DNA of 64,000 nucleotides from Margaritifera margaritifera (taxonomy: Eukaryota; Mollusca; Bivalvia; Unionida; Margaritiferidae). The notes below the pieces were generated by a model, which did no database searches, was not told where the DNA came from, and worked only from the letters and a program-made list of their open reading frames with translations. Positions 1-10,498 of this stretch are shown piece after piece (within the stretch, counting starts at the first letter, position 1; each line of letters opens with the position of its first letter). The stretch covers positions 186,001 to 250,000 of the forward strand of contig JAQPZY010000659.1 of NCBI GenBank assembly GCA_029931535.1, read 5' to 3'. The position numbers and the translations under genes were made by a program.

Positions 1-650
1 GTTAAAAGAACTTTGAATTCCCTTTATTTGGGTGTATGATTGATGGGTGAAATTTGGGTTATAGAGTATACAGCTTGGTCTTACTTAAGATGTGCACCTC
101 TCAAAAAACTGCTAGCTCCGCTTGGTCATTTTCACTTCCTGGACTTCAAAGGTAAATTTAAAAAAAAAGAGCCAATAACTTTTTTTACTTTTTAGATATT
201 TTGTAATTCATTCATAGTACTTTCAGAGGCTGGTATTGTCTGCTCTGGCAAAATTTGTTTCCCTATTTTAATAACTCCTGAAAATAGTGCACTTTTGACT
301 AATTCAGACTGATTTTTCGAGTACTTTAGAGTGGCCATTTTGTCTGCTGTGTGCTTAGATCATGTCCAGTTTCCACAAGTACAATATGTAAAGAAATTTC
401 AGCCACAGTACATGAAAGTAACATAGAGGTATGCCAACATTCTCTCCATTGTGCATGTTGCAAATGCAAAATACTTCATCTTACACCTGTCACTCTCTCA
501 GAAGCATGTATTATCTGTAGAGCGCCCCCTAAGAAGTGTTTTGTTACATCACACTTAACCAAATAATGGTCGGTTACAGATAGTTGGAGCCTTTTGCTCC
601 ATCCCCATGTATTGGTGTTAATTACATGTATTTCAGTTTTCTTTTCATTT

Positions 651-844
651 TTACACTTTTTTCATCAAATGTTGAAGATTGGCTTTTATTTGTTCCTTGG
701 TCCTTCCACGTAAAATGGGATGCTTCTCCAAAACTCTCTCTATATGTCCACCAGACGGGTAGAGTGATCTTTTAAAAAGCAAACCAAAGTTGCTCTGTAA
801 AACTTGGCATTCTTGTGAGCTCCATCTTGCCTGTCTTCCAGAAC
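651..844 (-). CDS. Terminal exon, SANT/Myb-like C-terminal domain of SET-domain gene
   Basis: This is the last exon of a minus-strand gene. The acceptor is a pyrimidine run ending TTTTAG just right of 844, and the stop codon (TAA) is at 651-653. The exon supplies 2 nt to a split codon, then 63 codons and the stop. It reads RWSSQECQVLQSNFGLLFK, then HPILRGRTKEQIKANLQHL. The spacing of W, E, L, F, P, GRT and IK fits a helix-turn-helix SANT/Myb-like fold such as occurs at the C-terminus of some invertebrate nuclear proteins. The family assignment is by pattern only. Its phase joins exactly to the exon at 2226-2294 (A+GT = Ser). A possible polyadenylation signal (AATAAA on the minus strand) lies near 22-27, which would give a 3' UTR of about 0.6 kb. 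A different frame is also open over the first part but ends at a TAG, and it has no domain-like pattern. Confidence 0.68.
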
Positions 845-2225
845 CTAAAAGAGAAATTTTTACAATGAGTCCACAACATTACAACATAATGATCATGATT
901 CTAATTTTTTTGCAGGAGTATATACTATGACCCCTTGCCATGGATAGTACTATTAATCATATTTACTCATACAGTAATTATGACAGCCAAGTTGAAGGTC
1001 TACAACACACCATGTTTGATGTCCCCTGGCTATGTGGTTCATGGAAACAAGTAATATGAGCATTTATTTATGTTTAATCACTATGACCCATATCCAGTAT
1101 CAAGTTAAAACATTTGAACAAATTCAAAAATCTAAATGATACAGAAGATGTAATTCATTTTTTGGCTCCAACAACATGATAAGGGTCATTTATTTGGTCA
1201 ACATCAAACACTTTCCTTGTATTCTTCTTGAGTAAGTTGAGGAAAAACAGGAGTCCCTCAAAGGAACTGAAGCTCCACCGACCAACAAGAACTTTGCAGA
1301 AATCCAAATTCTATTTACAGCCACACTGACCTCGACCCTTCTGAAACCAACATCAACAGGAAGCTTTACCCCCCCCCCCCCCATGGTAATGCACCAATGA
1401 TATTCCATGAAGGTTGGGCAATGGAAACTTGTTTCAACAAATGGAAACAACAGATGAGACTTCCAACATCAGCAAAGTGATTCTCTATGTGCATGCCATG
1501 CTTTAAAGGTGACACAAAAACACTAAAAAAATTATGAGTCACCAAATCAATATACACACATTATCCATATTCATTATTATATACATATGAAAAACAAAAA
1601 TTTGCATAGTTCATTACAGCGTAGTAAAAGTACCTTTGTGGCTAAGCCTTTTCCTTGATCTATCAATTGGCTACACAAAACTAGAACAGTCTATTCTAGA
1701 ACTGAAAATGGTGTGCGTGTGTGTGTGAATGTAGGATGGATTTAATGAAGAAATAAAGTTAGGGCTTTTTCCATGCATCTGCTTGATAGTTGATTTTTCA
1801 GTGCAGATTTTTTTATGGTGCATCCTAGAACAGACCATGAGTAGATGATTTGATATAAAAAAAATCTAGGATAAAGATGGGAAATTCTTTTGAAGAAGTA
1901 TATAAAATCATTACAACACAACAGCTTCTGACTGCCTATCAAACTCTTTAGGTCATACAAGGAATTGCTACTAAATGAATTGGAAAGGTAAGAGTACTGA
2001 AGTAAATCAGAGTCAAACTTTGATCACATCATGCCAAAATACACAAAGGCTTTTATTCCATCCTAAATATTGCTGAAAATAAACTGAAAGAAATGTAATT
2101 TCAAAATGAATACCCAACTCCTATAAAAGTATCAAAATTATCTGAATTTCTGAAGATTTTATTTTTTAAAGGTAAATATAAATAAAGCAATAAAATCATA
2201 GGGAAATATCGGAATGTTGACATAC
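845..2225 (-). other. Intron of SET/SANT gene
   Basis: AT-rich non-coding sequence between two phase-matched exons. It contains a poly-C run at about 1369-1382. No additional exon with convincing splice sites was seen. Confidence 0.5.
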
Positions 2226-2294
2226 TGTAATTTCTGTCCACACCTATACGTTTCCTTTGGGGCTTTTCTTCATCTGAACTGGAGTATCTGATGA
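2226..2294 (-). CDS. Internal linker exon of the SET/SANT gene
   Basis: A 69-nt exon with a good acceptor (TTTTTGTTGCAG, immediately right of 2294) and a good donor (GTATGT, immediately left of 2226). The open frame reads SSSDEEKPQRKRIGVDRNY, a disordered acidic stretch followed by a basic one. This resembles a nuclear linker or localisation segment, not a folded domain. It begins with 2 nt of a split codon and ends with 1 nt. Both phases match the neighbouring exons (G+TC from 4388, A+GT into 844), which is the main reason for accepting so short an exon. No transcript evidence is available here. Confidence 0.6.
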
Positions 2295-4387
2295 CTGCAA
2301 CAAAAATTTAAACATGTTTTACATGTACCTTAGAAAACTACCATAACAGTGCTTCAAGTAAGATAATTCACACAGTAAATTTTGAGAAATGCATCAGATT
2401 TCCTTGTACAGCACAGTTAACAAGCAATGATGCAAATCAGAATTTTGGCACCCTAGGAGCCACAATAATTTGTTGTAGACAGGCCACAGAGTTTTTAGTA
2501 ACTTATATGACCACCTGTACAAGGAAATCTGATGCATTTCTCAAAATTTACTGTGTGACTGCATGACATTGTATCCTTATTCTTTTTATTATTCTAATTA
2601 ACCTGAGAAAATTTAGTTAACTTACTTCACACGTGACACTGACTTATGTCAGTAGATAGCTCATTTATAAAAAAGTAGTTATCAATTAGTTCTGTTTCAG
2701 TTAAACATACTTGGGACCCAGGAAAGGCATTTTCAATGTGGAGTAGCCACCCATACAGGCAATTTAGAATTTTTATTTTTTTCAAAAGAATTCCAAGTAA
2801 TCTAAGTACTCAGGGATATATTGGTAGAAAACTGCCTTCCCTGGGAACAAAGTATGTTTAAATGGAATAGCCCTTAATTGAAACTGAATAGAAAAAAACA
2901 ATGAATTTTTTTTCTCCATCACCACCAGAACTGTATTTGTCATAGTATGGTCTTTCATTATCTGAACATTTCCATATGATTTTAGCACAGAAATAATACT
3001 ATCATCTATGTGTTTTATATACAGAACTCTAGACATGGATTTAACCGAAGGAGTATTGTACTGCCTAGTTCAAAATGAAATGTGTAATTTTACTTGCTAG
3101 CTCAAAATTCAATCCTTTGTAAGGATAAGCAAAAATGTACACAAATTATATTGGGAGTAAATTTTATTACATAATTAACTCTATTAATGTGAAATGGGAC
3201 TAAAATTAGCCAGGGAACTTCACTTTCCATGCTGTACTGAGACAAGAATGACTGTTCCCTAAATATCAGAAACTATCGCATACCCTGACATAACACCATT
3301 TTTGAACAGAACAGAAATTCTTTAAAGTTTTGAAGTATAAAAAAGGCATTTGAAAATGTAATATTTGCCAAAAATCTTAAGATTCTCAACACTGGCTGCA
3401 ATTGTTTAATAAGTAACTATCCCCATCACGCTTTTGACTGTGAGCTGTTTCTAAGCACTGACAACACCCAAATTAATCAGGTCAAGCAAGATACAATACT
3501 TTGACCCTTAATTCTAAGACTCTGTAAAAGTATGCAAGTCCAGTGTATATTTGGACTGAAAAGGTTCTCTTGTTCATCTTACTTTTAAAATTTTCTTAAA
3601 ATGCTGTTTGCATTTATGTCTGCTACACATTCACAAGCAGGAGGTTCGATACCATTCTTGATCTACTGTGAGTATTCAACTTTCAAAAGCATTGGTATGA
3701 TTGTAAGGGTAGAAGAATGAGACTGTTTTATGAACAATACTTGCTATATTTACTTTACACAGATGTGTGCAGACACCAGTCTACCACCACTGTGGGCTTT
3801 ACTATTTCAACATGCCCATATGAATTCTGCCATATAAAAGGTGTCATGTTGCAAATTACAATCAAATAATGTACTGTAATTTTGCAATGTGTATTGTTTA
3901 CACTGTATATGTATCTGTTTGCATTTTTTAAATAATTTTTATGTTTACATGGACATGCAATTTATCTGGAGCTCTGAATATGTTTACAAATAAATAGAAA
4001 ACTTTATGATCTAAAAACAAAAAGCAAACAAGTACAAATGTACAGTTGATCATTAATCACTATCCACAAAAGGGTCACTTTACTGCATGTGAAAATGTTC
4101 TCACTGAAACAGTAGAAAGATCCCTAACTCACATGGCTGTATAAAACTTACCAAATTGTATATAATTTCACAAATGTAAAGATAGAATCAGAGATAGAGT
4201 GAAAAATTGCAAACATTTAGCCGCCATATGTTGAAGTATGGTAGTAGCTTTTGGATGGTTGATTTCTTGAGGCACATAAAACTAGGATGAATTAAACACC
4301 ATCATTTAAAAGATATTAGAAATAATAAAGACTGACTTTTGTTACTGATTTATCAAATTAAAAATCCGATAATGTTCAGTACTCTAC
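2295..4387 (-). other. Intron of SET/SANT gene
   Basis: Non-coding apart from the inverted repeat at 2368-2558. An 84-codon minus-strand frame at 2782-3036 has no supporting splice sites or domain. Confidence 0.45.
2368..2558. repeat. Perfect 43-bp inverted repeat with 105-nt spacer
   Basis: The arms are 2368-2410 and 2516-2558. Arm 1 begins TCACACAGTAAATTTTGAG and arm 2 ends with its exact reverse complement. All 43 positions pair, and the pairing stops at both outer ends. It lies in the presumed intron just upstream (in gene direction) of the exon at 2226-2294, so the pre-mRNA could form a long hairpin next to a splice acceptor. It could be a recent MITE, but no clear target duplication was found. 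Confidence 0.85.
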
Positions 4388-4457
4388 CTCCAGGATGTTT
4401 CCTTTTAGTTCTATGTTCTTTCTGTGTTGTGGTGCTTCTTTCTTTTGAAAAATACAT
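4388..4457 (-). CDS. Candidate basic linker exon of the SET/SANT gene
   Basis: The minus-strand open frame reads RSTTTQKEHRTKRKHPG and ends at a donor (GTAGAG) just left of 4388. It leaves 1 nt (G), which completes a Val codon with the next exon at 2294. The 5' boundary is uncertain. The only nearby acceptor is a poor CAAAAG, which would start the exon at 4441. Alternatively an in-frame ATG at 4455-4457, just after a stop, could be an alternative start. The composition (Lys/Arg/Thr-rich) suits the same disordered linker as the exon at 2226-2294. The hAT insertion begins only about 160 bp further upstream in gene direction (4621). Confidence 0.42.
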
Positions 4458-4914
4458 ATTCAAAATTCATTTTTATACGACACTTTGCGACAAGTTATAA
4501 CCAATACAGGTCAATAGAAACTTAATGTACTGATTAGTGACAGACACTAAAAACATTAAGTACACAGATAGAATCAGAGGAGGGCAGCTGAAAATTGCAA
4601 TGTAATATCCCATAATCATACCTGTGACAGAACCAGGATTTAAAACCAGTAGATTTACAAATTTTGATCAGTAGATTGGCTTCTAAAAAGGTATATTTTT
4701 TATCGGCATAAATTTTACATGTTTTAAGGGGATTGAAAACAAAACAAGTTCATTTTATCACATAATATGTATTCTCTTCATATTATAATAAAACACAAAT
4801 TTTGAACATGATTCAGATTCAGAATCTGATGGAAAATGTTACAATAATAGTTAGTTAATATGAACCAGTATATTGTTAATTAAATGAAAAAGGAAGAGTT
4901 GTACATCTCACTGT

Positions 4915-5406
4915 TCACTGCAAAGATTTTGTATAAAATCCACAGGCATTTTTAGTTTCCTTCACAAGATCACTGTCTGGTGACCACTGGTGACATTCAC
5001 TGTGATTGTCAACCTTCACACTTAGCATGCTCTCAATAGTTTTCTGGTCCAGACTTCCCCTTGAATCACTCTGGATTTTCCGAAGAATGGAGAATGTCCT
5101 CTCTGTGTCAGCATTGGAATGTGGCAATGATAGGACAACTACACTCAGTCTGGAAAGAAGTTCTAACTTAAGTTTTCCTGTAGCTGGGTTTCTGAGGCTG
5201 CTGACTGATCTCCAATACTGCTCCAAGCTCATTTCACCCAGAGGAGGAAGTTCCTTGCTTGGGCTTGATATGTATTTTTGAGGCTCATTCTCAAGGGCTT
5301 GTTTCTCTTCTAGGCTTATGTCCAAAAATCTGTTGGCAAGTTTCACCACTGTAATTAATTTAAACAAATTAGATTTAGACTTGAAATAAACAGTTAAAAA
5401 ACACAT
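4915..5406 (-). pseudogene. hAT transposase C-terminal dimerisation domain
   Basis: This minus-strand frame of 163 codons carries LSLPHSNADTERTFSILRK at about residues 92-110, followed by a stretch ending SMLSVK. That is the signature of the hAT C-terminal dimerisation domain (hATC), which mediates transposase multimerisation. The EQYW segment at about residues 62-65 is also typical. The first 20 or so residues are probably intron-like sequence, not protein. The RNase H-like catalytic domain that should precede this is absent, so the product could not transpose by itself. An antisense frame at 5006-5281 is a shadow of it. Confidence 0.85.
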
Positions 5407-5529
5407 GATTTTAATAATTTATTCCAACTTTAAAATTAAATATTAATACATTTTTAACTCGCGGATATATTTTATCTAGGACTTGAACATAATTTTTGTG
5501 CTTTTATGCTTATTTTCTATAAGTCTGAA

Positions 5530-5790
5530 CTTCACATTAGTAAGATCTGGTTCACTGTTGATGACCTTGGTTGAAACAAACTTTCCCAGAAGCTTTCTTA
5601 GCAGCCTGGTCATCTCTACATGTAGATGTCCAATCATTGATTCACCAGCCTAAAAAGACAATGCAAAGTCAGGACCATTGCTACTCGCCTGCACACACTT
5701 AAATTCTGGTATCCATGCGTTGTTAAACTTGTTGTAGTATTTGTTAGCTGGTGGCTTTTTAGCGTTGGGAGAAAGCGTACGTTTCGGCAT
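5530..5790 (-). pseudogene. hAT transposase N-terminal and pre-hATC fragments
   Basis: An ATG at 5788-5790 (minus strand) opens a 46-codon frame starting MPKRTLSPNAKK and ending at a TAG at 5650-5652. Immediately after it, in another segment (5649 leftwards), is AGESMIGHLHVEMTRLLRK. This resembles the region just upstream of the dimerisation domain in hAT transposases. The pairing of a true N-terminus with a far C-terminal segment shows that the middle of the gene (DDE core) was deleted. The sequence around the TAG also looks like a splice acceptor (CTTTTTAG), so the joint may coincide with an old intron. Confidence 0.65.
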
Positions 5791-6341
5791 TTTGACATGA
5801 ATTGAAAAAAAAAATATACAAGCTGCCGTTAAATATTCATCTTAAACCAACGTGAACAATACAAGAACAATTAAAAGACATCAAATCAAAATACTTAAGT
5901 GTTTCTGCCACGATCATTTTTGGTCGGTCTCTCCGTTTTATCTTCCTTCCACGTTAGATCAGCCGAGTTTTAATCAAAGACTCATGGATTACCTTTGATC
6001 CTTTTATTACTTATAACACCTCAAACAACATCCCGCATTTGGCCTTAAACTCTCCAAATTACAACAATAAGGTAATCAATTAGCCGCTTCTTTGTACACA
6101 TGCTAACAATTGTAATCCGACTATTCAACCATGCATCGTCGAACATTTCCGGTTCCCAGTAGACTGGTTCTGGCTGGTTTATCTAATGTGTTGATAGAAC
6201 GCGCAAAAAAACCGGGTTTAAAAAAAAAAAAAAAAATTTCCTTGAAATTTTCAAAACCGGTAGATTTCGACTACTAAACGGTATATGCGGTAGACGGTCT
6301 TTAAAACGGTATTTTTGGCCTACCGCCGGTAGAATCACAGG

Positions 6342-7592
6342 TATGCATAATAAAATTATAGAAGTGAACAAACAAGAGTTTTAACTACTTTTGTTTCCAC
6401 ACCCTAGCATTACTATTCAGCCAGGGTATCTTCTTAGTGGGGGAATATATATGTTGGCACTAGAATGGTCATGAAATTTGGTCCTATGAAATTTATTGAC
6501 GTCTTCAATTGTCTGGTTTACCATAAAAGAGCAGTACAGTGGTATTTTACATTCCAGATCTTGCCGTCATTTAACGTTGGTCTTTACTCATTTATCTGTC
6601 ATCTTCACCCATCATTTACCATCGTTTCAATCTTTCTCTCAATTATTTTTTCTTTTAAAACAATTCACTGAATTAAGGCTAAATTATTTATTTCTGCATG
6701 TTTCCGTCTTAAAAAAAACAAATCTCTTGCATCATCAATCCAACTTTGAAAACATATTACACTAGCAGTCAGATGTGGCTCTGCAATCTAATTTGGCTGA
6801 CAAGAGGAGCATCCTCCAATATTCCTATTGCAAAATTTGTTGTTTAAAAGTAAGTACATCATGATATGAAACTGACACCATTTGGTGATCGCTACCACAA
6901 CATAAAATGTGTATCATTTGCAATGCTGAAAATAGGGGACTGAACGTCATGGCTGAAAAATTTGTCTACAAGTTTTGTTTTCAGAACAATGTATGATATA
7001 CTTTTTCTATAATGGTGTGCAAATTACATAGTCAAAAAATGCTCTCAGAAATTTGTCATCCTTTTGTATGAAATAAATATAGAAATTGGCCACTATTCTT
7101 TGAGAAAATGTGTCTAACACAACTTTTCTCATAACAGATCTAACAAAACAAAAAAAAAAAAATTAAAAAAATCCCAGGGTGACAGACAAGATAGTTCCAC
7201 TGTATTTATTTTTTAAAATCCCAAACCTTGTTTTTCTTCCTGTTTCATATCACCTTTAAGCCCCGATCAGCCCTAAAACTAGTATTGGTGTTTGGGTCTG
7301 GAGTCAGATATAATGTTAAAATATAAAACCCAAGAGCAACAAACAAAAATAGATTTTTATGAGAGCTACATGTAGACTGTTTAATCAGGTCATTAAGATA
7401 ATTAGCTCAAAAAGAAAGTCTCACTTTACTTCAAGTCCTAAAAACAGCAGAAAGTGATTGCCAAGTCTCTTGCAATATTCAATGCATTACAAAAATTTCT
7501 CACACTCTTGATAAACATCTATGATCAAACACGTTCTGAAAATTTGCATAATGTATCTCTAAACATGCAAATGATAGTTGTTATGGGCTTAC
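6342..7592 (-). other. Intronic/intergenic, no exon recognised
   Basis: The second half of the SET domain should lie between 7592 and the exon at 4457, but no frame here shows the N-D/H-x-x-x-P-N or YDYG signatures with usable splice sites. The stretch is AT-rich with an A-run near 7151-7161. Confidence 0.4.
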
Positions 7593-7766
7593 ATATACGA
7601 TTTTCCTTTATGACTGATTTCAAAGACGTATGTATCATCTTCAACCTCATCAGAGGTTGAAAAAATGCCTTTGTATTCCATTAGACAATTACCTCGTTGG
7701 AATTCTTGCTTGGCAAACACTCCTCTTCCTGGCAAACACTCCTCTTCCTGGCAAACACTCCTCTTC
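7593..7766 (-). CDS. SET-domain exon (first half), KMT5A/PR-Set7-like
   Basis: The frame encodes GRGVFAKQEFQRGNCLMEY, then an acidic loop, then YVFEISHKGKSY. It matches the opening of a SET methyltransferase domain (GRGV-A, F-x-x-G, EY-x-G, then the aromatic strand before the xDAT segment). The closest pattern I know is KMT5A/PR-Set7, which methylates histone H4 lysine 20. SET proteins bind S-adenosylmethionine through such residues. The donor GTAAGC follows directly left of 7593, leaving 2 nt. The acceptor CATAG lies just right of 7766. The first bases are a 19-bp unit present three times, each preceded by an AG. The SET frame (xGA-AGA-GGA) is in phase when splicing uses the third acceptor (exon 7593-7728). 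Starting at 7766 adds 38 nt and changes the required phase. The catalytic second half (N-H/D-x-x-x-P-N, YDYG) was not located, so the gene may be broken, or an exon may have been missed. Confidence 0.62.
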
Positions 7767-7785
7767 CTATGAAAATGAAAGGAAA
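7728..7785 (-). repeat. 19-bp triplication carrying three tandem splice acceptors
   Basis: On the minus strand the unit GAAGAGGAGTGTTTGCCAG occurs at exon starts 7766, 7747 and 7728 (the last copy ends CCAAG). The first copy is preceded by the pyrimidine-rich intron end with CATAG. The second and third are preceded by GCCAG, part of the repeat itself. This gives three potential acceptors spaced exactly 19 nt apart at the start of the SET exon. Confidence 0.75.
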
Positions 7786-8559
7786 TAAATTATATGAAAC
7801 ATTTTAGTCAAGATACATACAAAAACAGTTGTTAAATCATTTTGCAAGGTTTGAAAATTCTTTAAGTCTTAGGTCCCACTGGACTTGCAGCTTTCAGAAA
7901 ATAAAATGTATAGTTTCTTTTTATAAATAACATAATGCAAGCAGGGATCATCATTGGGGGCTCACGGGGGTGAAAATAATCAACATGTATTGTCAAACTT
8001 TATGGTGCGTCAAGTAGGGATATGATGTTCAGGTGACCCTAAGATTCCCAGAGGTCAATTTCAGGAAGCGACAAAATGCTCCAAAAATAATTTTCACTCG
8101 TACAATGTAATGGATACAGTATTATACAGGAGAAATAAATGATGTAGTCAACACTAAACCTCAATAAATACAATTTATTGCTTCCCAATCAAGATGAAAG
8201 TGATGTCTGTTCTCACAATATTAGCTATAGTGGCAAACTGAAGCACAAGGTTAAAGTATATGATACAGTCCATCACACTAAGCTTAAAGCAAGCATTTAT
8301 TGTGACTCCTCTACAGAATTGAGGGTTCGAATAAACTTTTTTCAGTAATAGCATAATTCTAAAAGTTGTAATATTTTGAACAAAAATGTTTTGCAATTTA
8401 CTAGTATTTTATAATTGTAACTAGCACAATGCTAACTTGTTGGTAACAAATTTCAAGCCCTGGAATTAGACTAGGGTAAAATGGAATTAAACAGTCGTTG
8501 AAGTTTTATTCATGAACTTCAACAAAAATGTAATCCCATGGTCAGCAATATGTACACTG
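7786..8559. other. No feature recognised
   Basis: AT-rich sequence upstream (in gene direction) of the SET exon. An upstream coding exon ending with 1 nt of a Gly codon would be expected, but none could be identified. Confidence 0.4.
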
Positions 8560-8592
<33 letters not shown>

Positions 8593-8612
8593 TATAATAA
8601 TAATAATAATAG
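8560..8612. repeat. (AAT)n microsatellite
   Basis: About 50 bp of AAT repeats interrupted once by ATAT. A GGGCCTCATG word about 80 bp downstream resembles the LINE 3' tails near 25.6 and 27.7 kb, so this may be the poly-ATT end of a minus-strand LINE copy. Confidence 0.85.
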
Positions 8613-9166
8613 TTTTTGATTGGTACCAATGCATTTTAAAGTGGACTGAAGGAAATTTAAGATGGACTTAGTTTTATGTGCCCTTGTGAAAGGGCCTCAT
8701 GTAAAGTTTAGGGAAACTACACTTAAACAAATCTTGAACCAAATTAAACAAAGGATGCTTTCAATTTCAGTCAAACTTTATTAATATTTGAACTGTGTGT
8801 CTTGAAATGAAAATGCTAGCATAAAAAATTTCAAATGTTGACAAATGAACAGTGCAACATGCTCACTTTGCCATTCTATTAAGGTGAGCTATTTATCTGT
8901 CTGCCTCTCAACTTGGACAATGATTTTGAAGTTGCTTCACTGACAACTATTATGGTGAATCTGAACCCCTAACAGAAGTCTATTCAGATCAAGTTCATCC
9001 TATTTTAGCTGCATATTCCTATGGATACATAATATGTCATAAAACAGTAGGACATTTTACTATTCAGGTTATGTCTGAAACGTACGTGTGTGTTCATCAA
9101 TCCATCTTACATAAAATCTGGACAATTCTTCCGTTTCTAACAAATCTTTCTCTTGGACTTTTTTGT

Positions 9167-9674
9167 TCAGTCGTTTATTCCTGCCAATGGCCATGTGGCT
9201 TCTAAAATCTTGGACACAATACTGAGTATACTAACAGGACTGTAATTGTTGGCAGCAGCCCTACTATCCTTTTTGTAAAGAGGACTAACTATAGCTAATT
9301 TCAGTTCATCTGGCACTAGACCAACAAGTTGTTCTCCAACATTTTTTTCTGACATGACTGGTGACTGGTCCTCCACCAGTCATAATCAGGAAAAAAAGAA
9401 AAAAAAAAGTAAAAAAAAAGGCGGAGAACAACATCTTGGTCTAATCAGGCACAATAACTCTTGATATAGACAAGTAACAGTGTATGTAACTGGAATCGTC
9501 AAAAGACTGGGGGGGGGGGGGGGATCGGGTGAGGAAGCCAAAATAAAAATCAACGGGACGATCCTTCAAAGTGACGTCAATATGGTAAGGAGAGAGGCAA
9601 GCTCCCACAATCGGATTTGGGTGGTTTAATACTTTGGAGGTTTGTTTAAATCTTATTGCAGGCTTGCAGCTACA

Positions 9675-9742
<68 letters not shown>

Positions 9743-10110
9743 CTGCACAATTAATTTTTTTTTAAAATCGGAGTTTGGGTGAGTCCCCCCCTCCCCTTTC
9801 AACGGACGCACTAGCCGATATTGTCAAGGACTGTACTTTTTACATGGACTAAAGTTACTTAATTCTTTGTAAACAAAATCCTCACTTAGCGGTTGAAGTT
9901 GGAGTGTGATATTATGAACATTTCTTACCCTGTAAAACTCTTGCTAAATTGTTGAAACTGTTATAAATGTTTTTGAAGGTTGTGGCAATTTCTCCAAGAG
10001 AGTAGATGCTACATTAATGAAGAAGGTATTAAAATGATTAGCAATATCACAGGTATATGGCAGTTGCAATCCTCAATAGTCTGTACAATATTACCATTAT
10101 CGTTTGATAA
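9167..10110 (-). pseudogene. Non-LTR retrotransposon (LINE) reverse-transcriptase remnants
   Basis: Two pieces on the minus strand fit one LINE pol gene. The segment at about 9960-10050 encodes IANHFNTFFINVASTLLEKLP, the linker between the endonuclease and reverse transcriptase. The segment at 9167-9376 encodes PDELKLAIVSPLYKK, then NNYSPVSILSIVSKILE, the N-terminal fingers of CR1/Jockey/RTE-like reverse transcriptases. The pieces are separated by about 0.6 kb containing a G-run and a (CA)n tract, and frameshifts are evident. The YxDD catalytic motif is not present. This is a dead, truncated copy. Confidence 0.75.
9676..9735. repeat. (CA)n microsatellite
   Basis: About 60 bp of uninterrupted CA dinucleotide. 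It is embedded in the LINE remnant, with a 15-base G-run at 9509-9523 nearby. The Cys-Val frame across it is an artefact of the repeat. Confidence 0.95.
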
Positions 10111-10498
10111 TCGTTTTCCGTCGCATGTTGGAAGAAGATCCGTGTTTTAGTGATTAGTAAGAAAACATTTCGCGCGCAAATTTTAGCTTTAATCAGTAAG
10201 GGCGCCATACTTGAAGAAGGTCATTCATAGTAGTTAAGGCGTTGGAAGGAGTTAGCCACAAGTGAGTATTTTAAATGATTTATACATTGATTTAGAACTG
10301 TATGCTGCCATTAGAACGTATTGTCACGTCAATGCAAAGTTTTGGTAATGAGAATCTTAAATTTAGGATAGGCAAATTTGCCTCTTTAACGTCTGGCCGA
10401 TGTTGCACGTGCATTTACAATTTGAATAGGGAAAGCATGTTCGTCTTCGAATTTCAGACTTTCGTGACTTTCAAAGACGAACATTGTGCAATGTATAT

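Larger units (their letters stand above)
4621..6341 (-). mobile_element. Internally deleted hAT transposon with degenerate 8-bp TSD
   Basis: The ends are CCTGTGACAGAACCAGG (left) and, reverse-complemented at the right, CCTGTGATTCTACCGG. These are short imperfect terminal inverted repeats. The flanks taatcata (4613-4620) and tatgcata (6342-6349) agree at 6 of 8 positions, as expected for an aged 8-bp hAT target duplication. Inside, on the minus strand, are an N-terminal coding piece, a C-terminal piece and the hAT dimerisation domain. The catalytic core is missing, so this 1.72-kb copy is non-autonomous. It lies in the intron between the SET exon and the linker exon of the host gene, in the same orientation. 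Two relatives flank the satellite array at 28-61 kb. Confidence 0.85.

Noticed and set aside
2782..3036. 84-codon minus-strand frame inside the SET/SANT intron
   Set aside because: No splice sites and no domain; the neighbouring exons already join in phase without it.
4598..4621. Minus-strand TATGATTATGGG next to the hAT end, readable as YDYG, a SET-domain signature
   Set aside because: The following residues (ILHCNFQLP) do not fit a SET C-terminus, the frame meets a stop on the other side of the transposon, and a similar non-coding sequence (AGATAGAATCAGAG) occurs near 4180. Probably coincidence.
5006..5281. Plus-strand 91-codon frame
   Set aside because: Antisense shadow of the hAT dimerisation domain.
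6690..6740. Minus-strand stretch reading SWIDDARD as a possible SET continuation (WIDAT)
   Set aside because: It needs a poor acceptor and an extra residue, and is followed by a poly-T-encoded Phe/Leu run instead of the expected GRLxND segment.
9441..9737. 98-codon Cys-Val-rich frame
   Set aside because: Created by the (CA)n microsatellite read in antisense.
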